Source: Parolsenella catena (GTDB taxonomy: Bacteria > Actinomycetota > Coriobacteriia > Coriobacteriales > Atopobiaceae). Taken from it: DNA of 64,000 bases. The stretch is taken from positions 558,001 through 622,000 of the forward strand of contig NZ_AP019367.1 in the NCBI RefSeq assembly GCF_003966955.1, given 5' to 3'. This document shows positions 43,415 through 50,029 of this stretch, piece by piece. Made by a program: the position numbers and the translations under genes. Numbering within the stretch: the first letter of the stretch is position 1; every line of letters begins with the position of its first letter. The notes under the pieces are model-generated. The model had not been told where the DNA came from, made no database searches, and saw nothing but the letters and a program-made list of their open reading frames with translations.

Positions 43415-43447
43415 GGTGACACCTGGGGACGGGGTCAAACCCTCACC
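43415..43447. repeat. GTGACACCTGGGGACGGGG hairpin-type repeat
   Basis: This 33-base segment after arcB (GGTGACACCTGGGGACGGGG then TCAAAC and TCACC) closely matches the segment after the UMF1 gene at 62229-62261. It is a variant of the dispersed GGGGACGGG family. Confidence 0.55.
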
Positions 43448-43450
43448 ATC

Positions 43451-43488
43451 GGGGCCCGGCAGGTTGCGCGCCTGCCGGGCCCCTTTTT
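43451..43488 (+). terminator. Rho-independent terminator of arcB
   Basis: GGGGCCCGGCAGG-N7-CCTGCCGGGCCCC is a perfect 13-bp stem followed by TTTTTG. Confidence 0.9.
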
Positions 43489-43528
43489 GTTGCGACGCGT
43501 GTCGTATCAGCGTGTCTCGCGCCAATCG

Positions 43529-43650
43529 TGCGGCGGTTTTGCACGTGCCGCTGCCATTCGCGTGGCGGTTCCGCACGCTGCTGCCATTCGAGTGGCGTTT
43601 TTGCACGCTGCGTGCCGTCTGAGCGTGCAGAATCGCACCTGCAATGACGC
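43529..43650. repeat. Degenerate tandem repeat with about 30-bp period
   Basis: Units at about 43529-43560, 43561-43590, 43591-43620 and 43621-43650 share the pattern GTGGCG-TT-GCACG-TGC and, in the first two, CTGCCATTCG. A still weaker unit may precede them. There are no spacers of unique sequence, so it is not a CRISPR array. It lies in the 471-base gap before the accessory island, where no gene was found. Confidence 0.45.
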
Positions 43651-43790
43651 CAGAGCGCATGACACCAACGGATGACGCCAGCGCTCGGGAGACCTAGCAC
43701 ATCTCATTTCGCGACAACCCCGCAACCGTTCGCGGGAGGCAAGAGGATGAAATCGAGAGGGGAGCCCACAACGGCTATCCTAAAAACAAC

Positions 43791-43812
43791 GGAGCCTCCC
43801 GAAGGAGGCTCC
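43791..43812 (-). terminator. Hairpin acting as a leftward terminator
   Basis: GGAGCCTCC-CGAA-GGAGGCTCC is a perfect 9-bp stem with a CGAA tetraloop. Read on the minus strand it is followed by GTTGTTTTTAGG, so it probably ends leftward transcription at the boundary of the accessory island. Confidence 0.65.
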
Positions 43813-43818
43813 CAGCGA

Positions 43819-43877
43819 AGTCAAATTGCCACCTACGTGGCGCCCGAAGGCATTTTTGGCAAAGCCGTATTTTGACT
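43819..43877. other. Cloverleaf-like structured segment abutting the left direct repeat
   Basis: AGTCAAA (43819-43825) and TTTGACT (43871-43877) pair perfectly and enclose three small hairpins: GCCAC-CTAC-GTGGC (43828-43841), GCC-CGAA-GGC (43842-43851) and GGC-AAA-GCC (43858-43866). It ends exactly where the 27-bp repeat begins. It lacks tRNA hallmarks such as a T-loop. It may be a folded recombination site, a small RNA or part of a terminator region. Confidence 0.5.
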
Positions 43878-43904
43878 CGCAGTGTCGATCCGACTGGTAA
43901 TCAA
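43878..43904 (+). repeat. Left 27-bp direct repeat bounding the accessory island
   Basis: CGCAGTGTCGATCCGACTGG plus TAATCAA; identical to 45230-45256 at 26 of 27 positions. The first gene of the island starts inside it (GTG 43882), so the repeat supplies that gene's first codons. Confidence 0.8.
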
Positions 43905-44103
43905 ACACACTGTCGCCGATTATGAGCAATTGCAACGCATTTCGACGGCATTGCGAACACCTCTGGCGCAGATCATCGCCGATGCGGAGGAGCTCAGCAA
44001 AGACCCAGAAGATATAAGCGATTTTGAGACATCTCACGAAGACATCAACATCGATAAGTGGGCCGACCGCATTAAAATCGAAGAACCCATTAAAACCAGA
44101 TAG
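43882..44103 (+). CDS. Small hypothetical protein of the repeat-bounded island
   Basis: A 73-aa soluble, acidic protein (MSIRLVIKHTVADYEQLQRI at the start, ADAEELSKDPEDISDFE in the middle) that I do not recognise. Predicted helices and charge would suit a small DNA- or protein-binding partner such as an antitoxin, but there is no specific motif. The GTG start lies within the 27-bp direct repeat; translation from a later codon is possible because no strong ribosome site is seen. It precedes the nuclease-like gene by 15 bases, and both are AT-richer than the rest of the window, so they were probably acquired together. Confidence 0.55.
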   Translation: MSIRLVIKHTVADYEQLQRISTALRTPLAQIIADAEELSKDPEDISDFETSHEDINIDKWADRIKIEEPIKTR

Positions 44104-44118
44104 GAAGAGAGAACAACA

Positions 44119-45210
44119 ATGGAGTTCGAAGAAAGCCTTAACCAGGTCGCCGCAAAGGTACGCGACCTCAAAGAGGGCATCGAAACAGAGGAAGCCACAA
44201 AGAACGCGTTCATCATGCCGTTCATCGGTCAAGTGCTCGGTTATGACGTGTTCAACCCAACCGAGGTCGTGCCGGAATTCACCGCCGACGTTGGGGTCAA
44301 AAAAGGCGAAAAGGTCGATTACGCGCTCGTGCATGATGGTCAAGTGCAGATTCTTATCGAATGCAAGAAAATCGGCGTACCACTCAGATTGGAGAACGCA
44401 AGCCAGCTGTACCGGTATTTCGCGGTGACGAACGCGCGCATCGGCGTTTTGACCAACGGCCAGGTATGGAATTTCTACATGGACATCGATGAGCCGAACC
44501 GCATGGACTCGAAGCCGTTCCTAGTGCTGGATCTATTGGATATCGACCCGACGATAATCCCGGCGTTGCAGAAGCTGACCAAGCCGGCGTTCGACCTTGA
44601 TTCCATCGCCAGCAGCGCGGAAGAACTCAAATACGTCGGGGCACTCAAAAGAGCCATCGGAGAGGAATTCAAAAGCCCGTCCGATGAGTTTGTAAAGCTG
44701 CTCGCCAGCCATGTGTACGATGGTTCCTTCTACGCTTCCGTCATGGATAAATTCAGACCGTTAGTCGGCAAAGCGCTTAAACAATTCCTCTCCGACCAGG
44801 TTAATGATCGGCTCAAAACCGCCCTTGGCGCCGATGACATTAAGGTCGGAACAATGGAACCCGACGAATCTGGCGAGAATGAAATTACCGAAGATGAAAC
44901 CGAAAACAAAGAAGATGATGGAATTACTACCACTGAAGAGGAAATCGCCGGATACCGTATTGTCAAAGCCATTGCTTGCAGCGATGTCGATCCAGAACGT
45001 GTAACGATGAGAGATGCAAAGCATTACTGCGCAATATTCCTCGACGATAACAACCGTAAGCCAATTGTTCGTCTTTTTTTCAACACTAAGCAGAAATACC
45101 TGGGAATCTTCGATGAGAACAAGAACTGCGAGCGCATGCCTATCGATACGCTTAATGGTATCTATGCCTACTCTGAGCAGATTCGCGAAGAGGTGCGCCG
45201 CCTTCTATAA
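44119..45210 (+). CDS. HsdR_N-type restriction endonuclease-like protein (orphan)
   Basis: A 363-aa protein resembling the stand-alone type I restriction R-subunit N-terminal family. The N-terminal domain carries a PD-(D/E)xK-like nuclease core: KVDYALVHDGQVQILIECKKIG (Asp, then ECKK) preceded by NAFIMPFIGQVLGYDVFNPTEV. A helical middle, an acidic linker rich in E, D and T (about residues 250-275) and a C-terminal alpha/beta domain (YRIVKAIACSDVDPERVTMRD, KPIVRLFFNTKQKYLGIFD) follow. No helicase, HsdM or HsdS gene is nearby. AGGAAGAGAG precedes ATG 44119. Marked AT-richness indicates horizontal transfer; an antiphage role is plausible but unproven. Confidence 0.78.
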   Translation: MEFEESLNQVAAKVRDLKEGIETEEATKNAFIMPFIGQVLGYDVFNPTEVVPEFTADVGVKKGEKVDYALVHDGQVQILIECKKIGVPLRLENASQLYRYFAVTNARIGVLTNGQVWNFYMDIDEPNRMDSKPFLVLDLLDIDPTIIPALQKLTKPAFDLDSIASSAEELKYVGALKRAIGEEFKSPSDEFVKLLASHVYDGSFYASVMDKFRPLVGKALKQFLSDQVNDRLKTALGADDIKVGTMEPDESGENEITEDETENKEDDGITTTEEEIAGYRIVKAIACSDVDPERVTMRDAKHYCAIFLDDNNRKPIVRLFFNTKQKYLGIFDENKNCERMPIDTLNGIYAYSEQIREEVRRLL

Positions 45211-45472
45211 CAGCATCATTTGATTTTGGCGCAGTGTCGATCTGACTGGTAATCAAGCGGTCGGGGTCGTCCATGTTGTGGCCGTAGAACACGGGCACGG
45301 GGCGGATTGAGTCCGCCCACGCCCTGATGGTGTCCGCGAACGCACCCTTTGCGATGACGTCGCCGTAGGTGTCTGGTTTTCGGTCGAACGTGGCGGCATA
45401 GCCGACGAACCCGCCGAACCCGCCGTTGCCGCTGTTGTTCGTGGCCTTGGCCGTGAAGTCCTTGAACCTCAT
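45152..45472 (-). pseudogene. Truncated phage HK97-type prohead protease
   Basis: From ATG 45472 (AGGAGG four bases upstream) the product reads FKDFTAKATNNSGNGGFGGF, then VGYAATFDRKPDTYGDVIAKG, AFADTIRAWADS and VPVFYGHNMDDPDRL: the first about 75 residues of an HK97-family prohead protease. Homology stops at the right 27-bp repeat; the frame then runs antisense into the nuclease gene and stops at 45152. The catalytic His (GHNMDDP) remains but the Ser-containing half is missing, so it is a remnant. It shows that a tailed phage or phage-derived element occupied this locus. Confidence 0.75.
45230..45256 (+). repeat. Right 27-bp direct repeat bounding the accessory island
   Basis: CGCAGTGTCGATCTGACTGG plus TAATCAA, one mismatch from the left copy. 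It lies inside the prohead protease remnant, at the point where phage homology ends. Confidence 0.8.
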
Positions 45473-45511
45473 TGGCCCTCCTGTTTGGTTGTCTTTGGAA
45501 TGTCGCGGCAT

Positions 45512-45543
45512 GATGAGGGCCGCCCTCGCGGACGGCCCTCATC
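45512..45543. terminator. Hairpin upstream of the prohead protease remnant
   Basis: GATGAGGGCCG-N10-CGGCCCTCATC is a perfect 11-bp stem between two leftward reading frames. No T-run follows, so a terminator role is tentative. Confidence 0.4.
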
Positions 45544-45564
45544 GGCAACCTTTAGAGCTGGGCG

Positions 45565-45804
45565 CTACGCCCAGACGATGAATCCGTGGCCCTTGAAATC
45601 GCCAGATGAGGCGAACTTCCTGACCTCATTGAGGAGCTTCCCGCAGCAAACGCAGCTGTTGTAATCGTTTGGGTGCCCGGACCTGCTGAGCTCGACGAGC
45701 GATCCGTCCGATTCGTTGGCTTTGACGTTGCCAAGGAGCTCCGTCGAAGCGTCGGTGGGGCTCCTTGGTTTGCGGTTGAGCGGCACTCCTGGGTCTATCT
45801 GCAC
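45565..45804 (-). CDS. Possible small hypothetical protein, phage-region
   Basis: A 79-residue frame starting at GTG 45804 with no clear ribosome site. The product contains NSCVCCGKLLNEVRKFASSG, i.e. three closely spaced cysteines that could bind a metal. I do not recognise it. It lies upstream of the prohead protease remnant, in the same orientation, and may be a phage remnant or a spurious frame. Confidence 0.35.
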   Translation of the reverse strand: MQIDPGVPLNRKPRSPTDASTELLGNVKANESDGSLVELSRSGHPNDYNSCVCCGKLLNEVRKFASSGDFKGHGFIVWA

Positions 45805-45811
45805 GTCGCAT

Positions 45812-45855
45812 AAGAAAAGCCCGTGCGACCCGTTCTTCTCGGGCTGCGCGGGCTT
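45812..45855 (-). terminator. Leftward terminator after the small membrane protein gene
   Basis: On the minus strand AAGCCCGCGCAGCCC and GGGTCGCACGGGCTT pair imperfectly (wobble allowed) and are followed by TTCTTA, 30 bases after the membrane protein stop. Confidence 0.6.
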
Positions 45856-45885
45856 CGCGATGGCGCGCGTGACGGGGAGCTGCGG

Positions 45886-46254
45886 CTACTTCGCGGAGGC
45901 GTTGAGCTTGAGCGCGCCGTAGAACACGCAGCAGTTCATGACCGCGGTTGTCACGCTCTGGGTCAGGGCCTCGAGCCCGGTGCCGTCAAGGAGCGCCTCC
46001 ACGAGGCTCACGGGCGCAAGTGCGGACAGGATGCCAAACGGGACCATGCCGAGCTTCATCTTTGCGGAGTCCTTCACGCCACGGCGCACGACCGGCACGC
46101 AGACGAGGTTCACGGCGTACGACACAACGAGCGTGACGCCGATGGTGGCGGCAAACGCCGCGGCGCTGGCCCCGGCGAGCTGGCCTGCGCCCACGCCGTA
46201 GACGTCCAGCGCGGTGTCCGCGTCGATGACGCCCGTGGCAAACGGCGCCCCCAT
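45886..46254 (-). CDS. Hypothetical small membrane protein
   Basis: A 122-aa protein with three hydrophobic segments (about residues 25-55, 70-90 and 100-118): GQLAGASAAAFAATIGVTLV, VPFGILSALAPVSLVEAL and TTAVMNCCVFYGAL. I do not recognise the family. Composition matches the GC-rich chromosome rather than the island, so it is probably a resident gene at the island's right edge. The start at 46254 lacks a good ribosome site and the protein might be the remaining part of a longer gene. Confidence 0.5.
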   Translation of the reverse strand: MGAPFATGVIDADTALDVYGVGAGQLAGASAAAFAATIGVTLVVSYAVNLVCVPVVRRGVKDSAKMKLGMVPFGILSALAPVSLVEALLDGTGLEALTQSVTTAVMNCCVFYGALKLNASAK

Positions 46255-46471
46255 TCCAACTAATCGGGCAGGAAGTCCCCGGGGAGTCCCTCATTTATTT
46301 CTCGGCAGGTATGCCACGCGCTCGCCTTGCCGCCGAATCGCGTGTCGCCGTCTGCCGAGCGTACGCGTCGCCGGGCCCTGCCACCGCGTACGCTCCTAAG
46401 CATTGGTGGGTCTCGCACGGCGGGGCCCTGGCGCCGGGCAGACGCCCGGCAAAGTGGAAGGGGAGTCACTC

Positions 46472-47230
46472 ATGAGAAGGCTCGAGGGCAAGGTCGCGAT
46501 CGTCACGGGCGCAAACTCCGGCGTGGGTGCCGCCATTTCCCGGCTGTTCGCCGCGGAGGGCGCAAGCGTCGTCATGGCGGCGCGCCGCAAGGAGGCGCTC
46601 GACGAGGTCGCCAACCAGATCAACCAGGCCGGCGGCCGCACGCTCGCCGTTCCCTGCGACATCTCCAAGCCCGAGGACCCGGACCGCCTCGTCCAGGCGT
46701 CCATCGACGCCTTTGGCAAGGTCGACGTCCTCGTGAACAACGCGGGCATCCTCGAGAGCGGCCTCAAGCCCGTGGACCGCTTCTGCGATGATGACCTGGA
46801 TCGCATCATCGAGACCAACCAGAAGGGCACCATGCGCTGCATGCGCGCGGCCACACGGCACATGGTCGCCGGCGCCTCCATCGTCAACATCGCGAGCGTG
46901 GCGGGGGAGAAGGGCTGCGGCGGCGCGGTCTACGTCTCAACGAAGGCCGCGGTCATCGGCGTCACGAAGCACACGGCCCTGCGCTTCCAGGCCACGGGCA
47001 TCCGCTGCAACGCCATCTGCCCCGGCACGATCGTGACGCCCATGGTTGCCGGCACCACCGCCGCCGACATGGACGCAGACATGATGGGCGCCATGGCCAC
47101 GCACTCCAACCTCAAGACGCAGCCCTGCATGCCCGAGGACGTGGCAAACATCGCGCTGTTCCTCGCCTCGGACGAGTCCCGCGCGCTCACCGGGCAGATC
47201 CTCGTGAGCGACTTTGGCGCCATGCTGTAG
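46472..47230 (+). CDS. SDR family oxidoreductase
   Basis: NAD(P)-dependent short-chain dehydrogenase/reductase of 252 aa. It has the classical cofactor motif TGANSGVG, VNNAGIL, the catalytic Y154 and K158 in YVSTK preceded by NIASVAGEKG, and CPGTIVTPM. The C-terminus (LTGQILVSDFGAML) is of the usual classical-SDR length. AAGGGGAG sets ATG 46472 over the in-frame start at 46403. A small GCCGGGC-N4-GCCCGGC hairpin precedes the ribosome site. The substrate (sugar, steroid or acyl) cannot be told from sequence; hydroxysteroid dehydrogenases occur in related gut actinobacteria. Confidence 0.88.
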   Translation: MRRLEGKVAIVTGANSGVGAAISRLFAAEGASVVMAARRKEALDEVANQINQAGGRTLAVPCDISKPEDPDRLVQASIDAFGKVDVLVNNAGILESGLKPVDRFCDDDLDRIIETNQKGTMRCMRAATRHMVAGASIVNIASVAGEKGCGGAVYVSTKAAVIGVTKHTALRFQATGIRCNAICPGTIVTPMVAGTTAADMDADMMGAMATHSNLKTQPCMPEDVANIALFLASDESRALTGQILVSDFGAML

Positions 47231-47386
47231 TGCGCTTGCGGGCGCATGCGAGACCGAGCGGGCCGCTGGCACATGCCGGCGGCCCCTCTGCGTTTGCGGA
47301 GCCTTACAATCGGGGGTGGATGGACGAACTCCTCGGCCACGCCCGCGCCCGCGCGGCGCTGCCGAGGCGCAAGCGAGGGGACTCCC

Positions 47387-48274
47387 ATGGCAAACTTCAC
47401 GCTGACCTGCTGCTCCACGGCCGACCGGCCCAAGTCGTTCTTTGACGGGCGCCACATTCCCTATGCGTGCTTCCACTGGAACGAGGGCGGGCAGGACCAC
47501 CTGGACGACCTCTACCAGTCCGTGAGCCCCAGCGACTTCTATGCGGCCATCAAGGCCGGCGCCACCCCCACCACCTCGCAGGTGAGCGTGGGCGAGTTCG
47601 TGGAGCTGTGGGAGCCCATCGTGGCTGCCGGCTCGGACGTCCTGCACGTCTCGCTCTCCAGCGGCCTGTCCGGCGCCTACGGCAGTGCTTGCCTTGCCGC
47701 GACGCAGGTCATGGAGGCGCACCCCGGCCGTCGCGTCCTCGTGGTTGACTCCCTGGGTGCGAGCTCGGGCTACGGCATGCTCGTGGACTATCTCGCCGAT
47801 AAGCGCGACGAGGGTGTCACGCTCGACGAGGCCTTCGAGTGGGCGATGGAGAACCGCCTGCACGTCCACCACTGGTTCTTCTCGACTGATCTTTCGAGCT
47901 ATGTCCGTGGCGGGCGCGTCTCGCGCGTGAGCGGCTTTGTGGGCACGGCGCTCAAGATCTGCCCCGTGCTCAACATGAACGACGAGGGCAAGCTCATCCC
48001 GCGCGACAAGATTCGCACCAAGGCCAAGGCCGCCAAGGACATGGTCGCCCGCATGGAGGAGCACGTCCAGGACGGGCATGACTACGCCGGCAAGTGCTCG
48101 CTCTCCATGAGCGCGTGCCGCGAGGACGCCGAGGCCGTCCGCGACATGGTCGAGGCCAAGTTTCCGGCGCTCGCGGGCAAGGTGCAGATTAACGACATCG
48201 GTACGGTCATCGGCTCGCATACGGGTCCCGGCACCGTCGCGCTGTTCTTCATGGGAGACGAGCGCGGGGAGTAG
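47387..48274 (+). CDS. DegV family fatty-acid-binding protein
   Basis: DegV proteins bind fatty acids and in Gram-positive bacteria act as FakB, presenting them to the kinase FakA. The 295-aa protein shows ATPTTSQVSVGEF, VLHVSLSSGLSGAYGSACLA, VVDSLGASSGYGML and SSYVRGGRVSRVSGFVG, all family motifs that contact the ligand carboxylate. GAGGGGA sets ATG 47387; the open frame upstream is not supported. No fakA is adjacent. A strong terminator follows. Confidence 0.9.
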   Translation: MANFTLTCCSTADRPKSFFDGRHIPYACFHWNEGGQDHLDDLYQSVSPSDFYAAIKAGATPTTSQVSVGEFVELWEPIVAAGSDVLHVSLSSGLSGAYGSACLAATQVMEAHPGRRVLVVDSLGASSGYGMLVDYLADKRDEGVTLDEAFEWAMENRLHVHHWFFSTDLSSYVRGGRVSRVSGFVGTALKICPVLNMNDEGKLIPRDKIRTKAKAAKDMVARMEEHVQDGHDYAGKCSLSMSACREDAEAVRDMVEAKFPALAGKVQINDIGTVIGSHTGPGTVALFFMGDERGE

Positions 48275-48314
48275 GGGGGTTCCGGCGCTCGCTGCGCTGC
48301 CCCGTCTCGCCGAT

Positions 48315-48357
48315 GAGGCCCCGCGCCACGTTGTCTTTGTGGTGCGGGGCCTCTTTT
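48315..48357 (+). terminator. Rho-independent terminator of the degV gene
   Basis: GAGGCCCCGC and GCGGGGCCTC form a 10-bp perfect stem, extended by CCAC/GTGG, followed by TTTTG. Confidence 0.85.
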
Positions 48358-48360
48358 GTG

Positions 48361-48518
48361 GTCGCAAACCCGAGTTGTGAACACGCTTGCGCCCATATTT
48401 CTGGCAGCCTGCTTGCTTGCTGATTTTCCGCAAGCCGTTTACCTCGGGTTTTGCAAACGGGCGTTTTCAGACTGTCCGCTAAAACCTTCTGAAGGTGTTC
48501 ACAACTCGGGTTTGTGAC
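48361..48518. repeat. MITE-like element with 24-bp terminal inverted repeats
   Basis: Arms 48361-48384 (GTCGCAAACCCGAGTTGTGA plus ACAC) and 48495-48518 are inverted repeats matching in 23 of 24 positions. The 110-base interior has AAGCCGTTTACCTCGGGTTTT-like sequence (48432-48452), shared with the element at 32783-32924, and a smaller CCGTTT/AAACGG pair. No ORF. It fills most of the 321-base gap between degV and the permease gene. Confidence 0.65.
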
Positions 48519-48595
48519 CATCTGATTGCCGTATCGCCGCGTAGATGGGCCGTCTGCTACCATGTCCGGACCAAAACGCGAAGCTAGGAGGCCGC

Positions 48596-49630
48596 ATGAC
48601 CCAGACGAGCGAGACGACCGTGCCGCAGACGCCCGCCAGGAGGCTCAGAGTGCCGCGCATCCCCGGCGACATCATGATCTATCCCATGATCGTGGGGCTT
48701 CTGCTCAACACGTTCTGCCCGCAGGTCTTTGAGATCGGCGGCTTCTTCACGGCGGCCACGCGCGGCGGCTCCAACACGATCGTCGCGGCCATCCTGCTGT
48801 TCGTGGGCGCCGGCATCTCGTTCAAGTCCACGCCCGGCGCCATCAAGACCGGCATCGTGGTTCTCGTCCCCAAGCTCGTGCTTGCCGCGGCGCTGGGGCT
48901 TGCCGTGGCCTACTTCTTCAACGACAACTTCCTGGGGCTCTCCTCGGTCTCTATCATCAGCGGCATCACCTTCTGCAACATGGCGCTCTACACGGGGATC
49001 ATGGGCGAGTTCGGCGACGAGTCCGAGCGCGGCGCCGTGGGCATCCTGTTCTTCACGGCCGGCCCCGCCGTCACGATGATCATCCTGGGCGTCTCGGGCC
49101 TCGCGAACATCCCGGTGGGCACCATCGTGGGCTCCATCCTGCCGCTCGTCATTGGCATGGTGCTGGGAAACCTGTTCCCGTTCATCAAGAACCTGCTGGT
49201 TCCGGGCACGAACCCGGCCATCGCTGTCATCGGCTTTCAGCTTGGCGCGTCCATGAGCCTCTCGAGCTTCATCACCGGCGGCATCTCCGGCATCCTGCTT
49301 GGCCTCATCACGCTGTTCGTGGTTGGCCCCGTGACGTTCGCGTTCGAGCGCCTGTGCGGCGGCAACGGCAAGGCGGCCGTGGCCTGCTCCACCATCGCGG
49401 GCACGGCTATGACCACGCCGGTGGCCCTCGCCGAGGTGGCGCCGCGCTACGCCGAGCTTGCGCCCACGGCCTACGCGCAGATCGCCACGGCCGTCATCAT
49501 CACGGCGGTGGCCGCGCCCATCCTCACCGGCTGGGTTGACAAGCGCTTCTGCCAGGGTGGGGAGGACCTCTCCGCGGCCGGCGTCGAGGCCATCGAGGAG
49601 GCCGTCGCGCGCGACGTCGACGGCGAGTAG
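48596..49630 (+). CDS. 2-keto-3-deoxygluconate permease (KdgT family)
   Basis: Cation-coupled permease for 2-keto-3-deoxygluconate or a related hexonate, from pectin or uronate breakdown. The 344-aa membrane protein has about ten hydrophobic segments; PGDIMIYPMIVGLLLNTFCPQ at the N-terminus and FITGGISGILLGLITLF later are characteristic of KdgT, as is GGNGKAAVACSTIAGTAMTTP. AGGAGG at 48586-48591 sets ATG 48596. No kdgK or kdgA gene is adjacent, so the substrate is inferred from family alone. Confidence 0.87.
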   Translation: MTQTSETTVPQTPARRLRVPRIPGDIMIYPMIVGLLLNTFCPQVFEIGGFFTAATRGGSNTIVAAILLFVGAGISFKSTPGAIKTGIVVLVPKLVLAAALGLAVAYFFNDNFLGLSSVSIISGITFCNMALYTGIMGEFGDESERGAVGILFFTAGPAVTMIILGVSGLANIPVGTIVGSILPLVIGMVLGNLFPFIKNLLVPGTNPAIAVIGFQLGASMSLSSFITGGISGILLGLITLFVVGPVTFAFERLCGGNGKAAVACSTIAGTAMTTPVALAEVAPRYAELAPTAYAQIATAVIITAVAAPILTGWVDKRFCQGGEDLSAAGVEAIEEAVARDVDGE

Positions 49631-49773
49631 GCGTCCGCGCGCCCGGGCCCGGAAGGCGGCGGCCCCGCGTGGGGCAACGGGACCCCGCCCTCGCCGTCCC
49701 AAGATGGATATTCCGCGCGGTCGCGTGCATAACGGCGCGGCTACCTGCTCTACCTGCAATTATATGAGGTCGC

Positions 49774-49818
49774 CTAACAAAAGGTTAGCCTTGCGCAACC
49801 GCACGCCCGCGCTATTAT
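49774..49818 (+). promoter_or_regulatory. carAB promoter with CTAAC-N5-GTTAG dyad
   Basis: TTGCGC (49791-49796), 16-bp spacer and TATTAT (49813-49818) form the promoter. Directly upstream of the -35 is CTAAC-AAAAG-GTTAG (49774-49788), almost identical to the dyad before modA. The rest of the 399-base gap before it shows nothing recognisable. Confidence 0.55.
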
Positions 49819-49826
49819 GTCCCTCG

Positions 49827-49970
49827 ACCTTTAAGCACGGTACGGGATACCTGCAAGGCAAGGGCCTGACTCGGCGTTGGACAAGCCGGGTTTACGTTGG
49901 GCCAAAGGATGCGCGGCGCAAGCGCATCTGTCTTGTGGGGACGCCCTCGGCCATGCCGGGCGTCTTTTTT
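49827..49970 (+). promoter_or_regulatory. PyrR-type RNA element and attenuator upstream of carAB
   Basis: The leader contains ACCTTTAA (49827-49834), a GGTA-CGGGA-TACC hairpin and then GCAAGG-CAAGGG, the order seen in actinobacterial PyrR-binding RNAs. A GATGCGC/GCGCATC hairpin follows. The leader ends with terminator GACGCCC-N11-GGGCGTC plus TTTTTT (49940-49970), 60 bases before carA. PyrR with UMP would favour termination, lowering carbamoyl-phosphate synthesis when pyrimidines are plentiful. Confidence 0.65.
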
Positions 49971-50029
49971 GGCGTCGCGCCAGGCCGGGGTGTCTCATCT
50001 CACCGCGAACCCAACCGAAAGGGGAACGC

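Noticed and set aside
43529-43650. Possible CRISPR array
   Set aside because: The roughly 30-bp units are contiguous and degenerate, with no unique spacers and no cas genes nearby.
43819-43877. tRNA gene as integration site
   Set aside because: The 59-base cloverleaf-like fold lacks the T-loop, anticodon-loop geometry and tRNA length on either strand.
43780-44343. 187-aa minus-strand frame across the left repeat
   Set aside because: It crosses a terminator hairpin and the start of the nuclease gene and shows no recognisable domain; the plus-strand genes explain the region better.
45565-45811. Alternative overlapping frame starting at ATG 45811 on the minus strand
   Set aside because: The product is Arg/Ala-rich with no motif and there is no ribosome site; neither this nor the listed frame is well supported.
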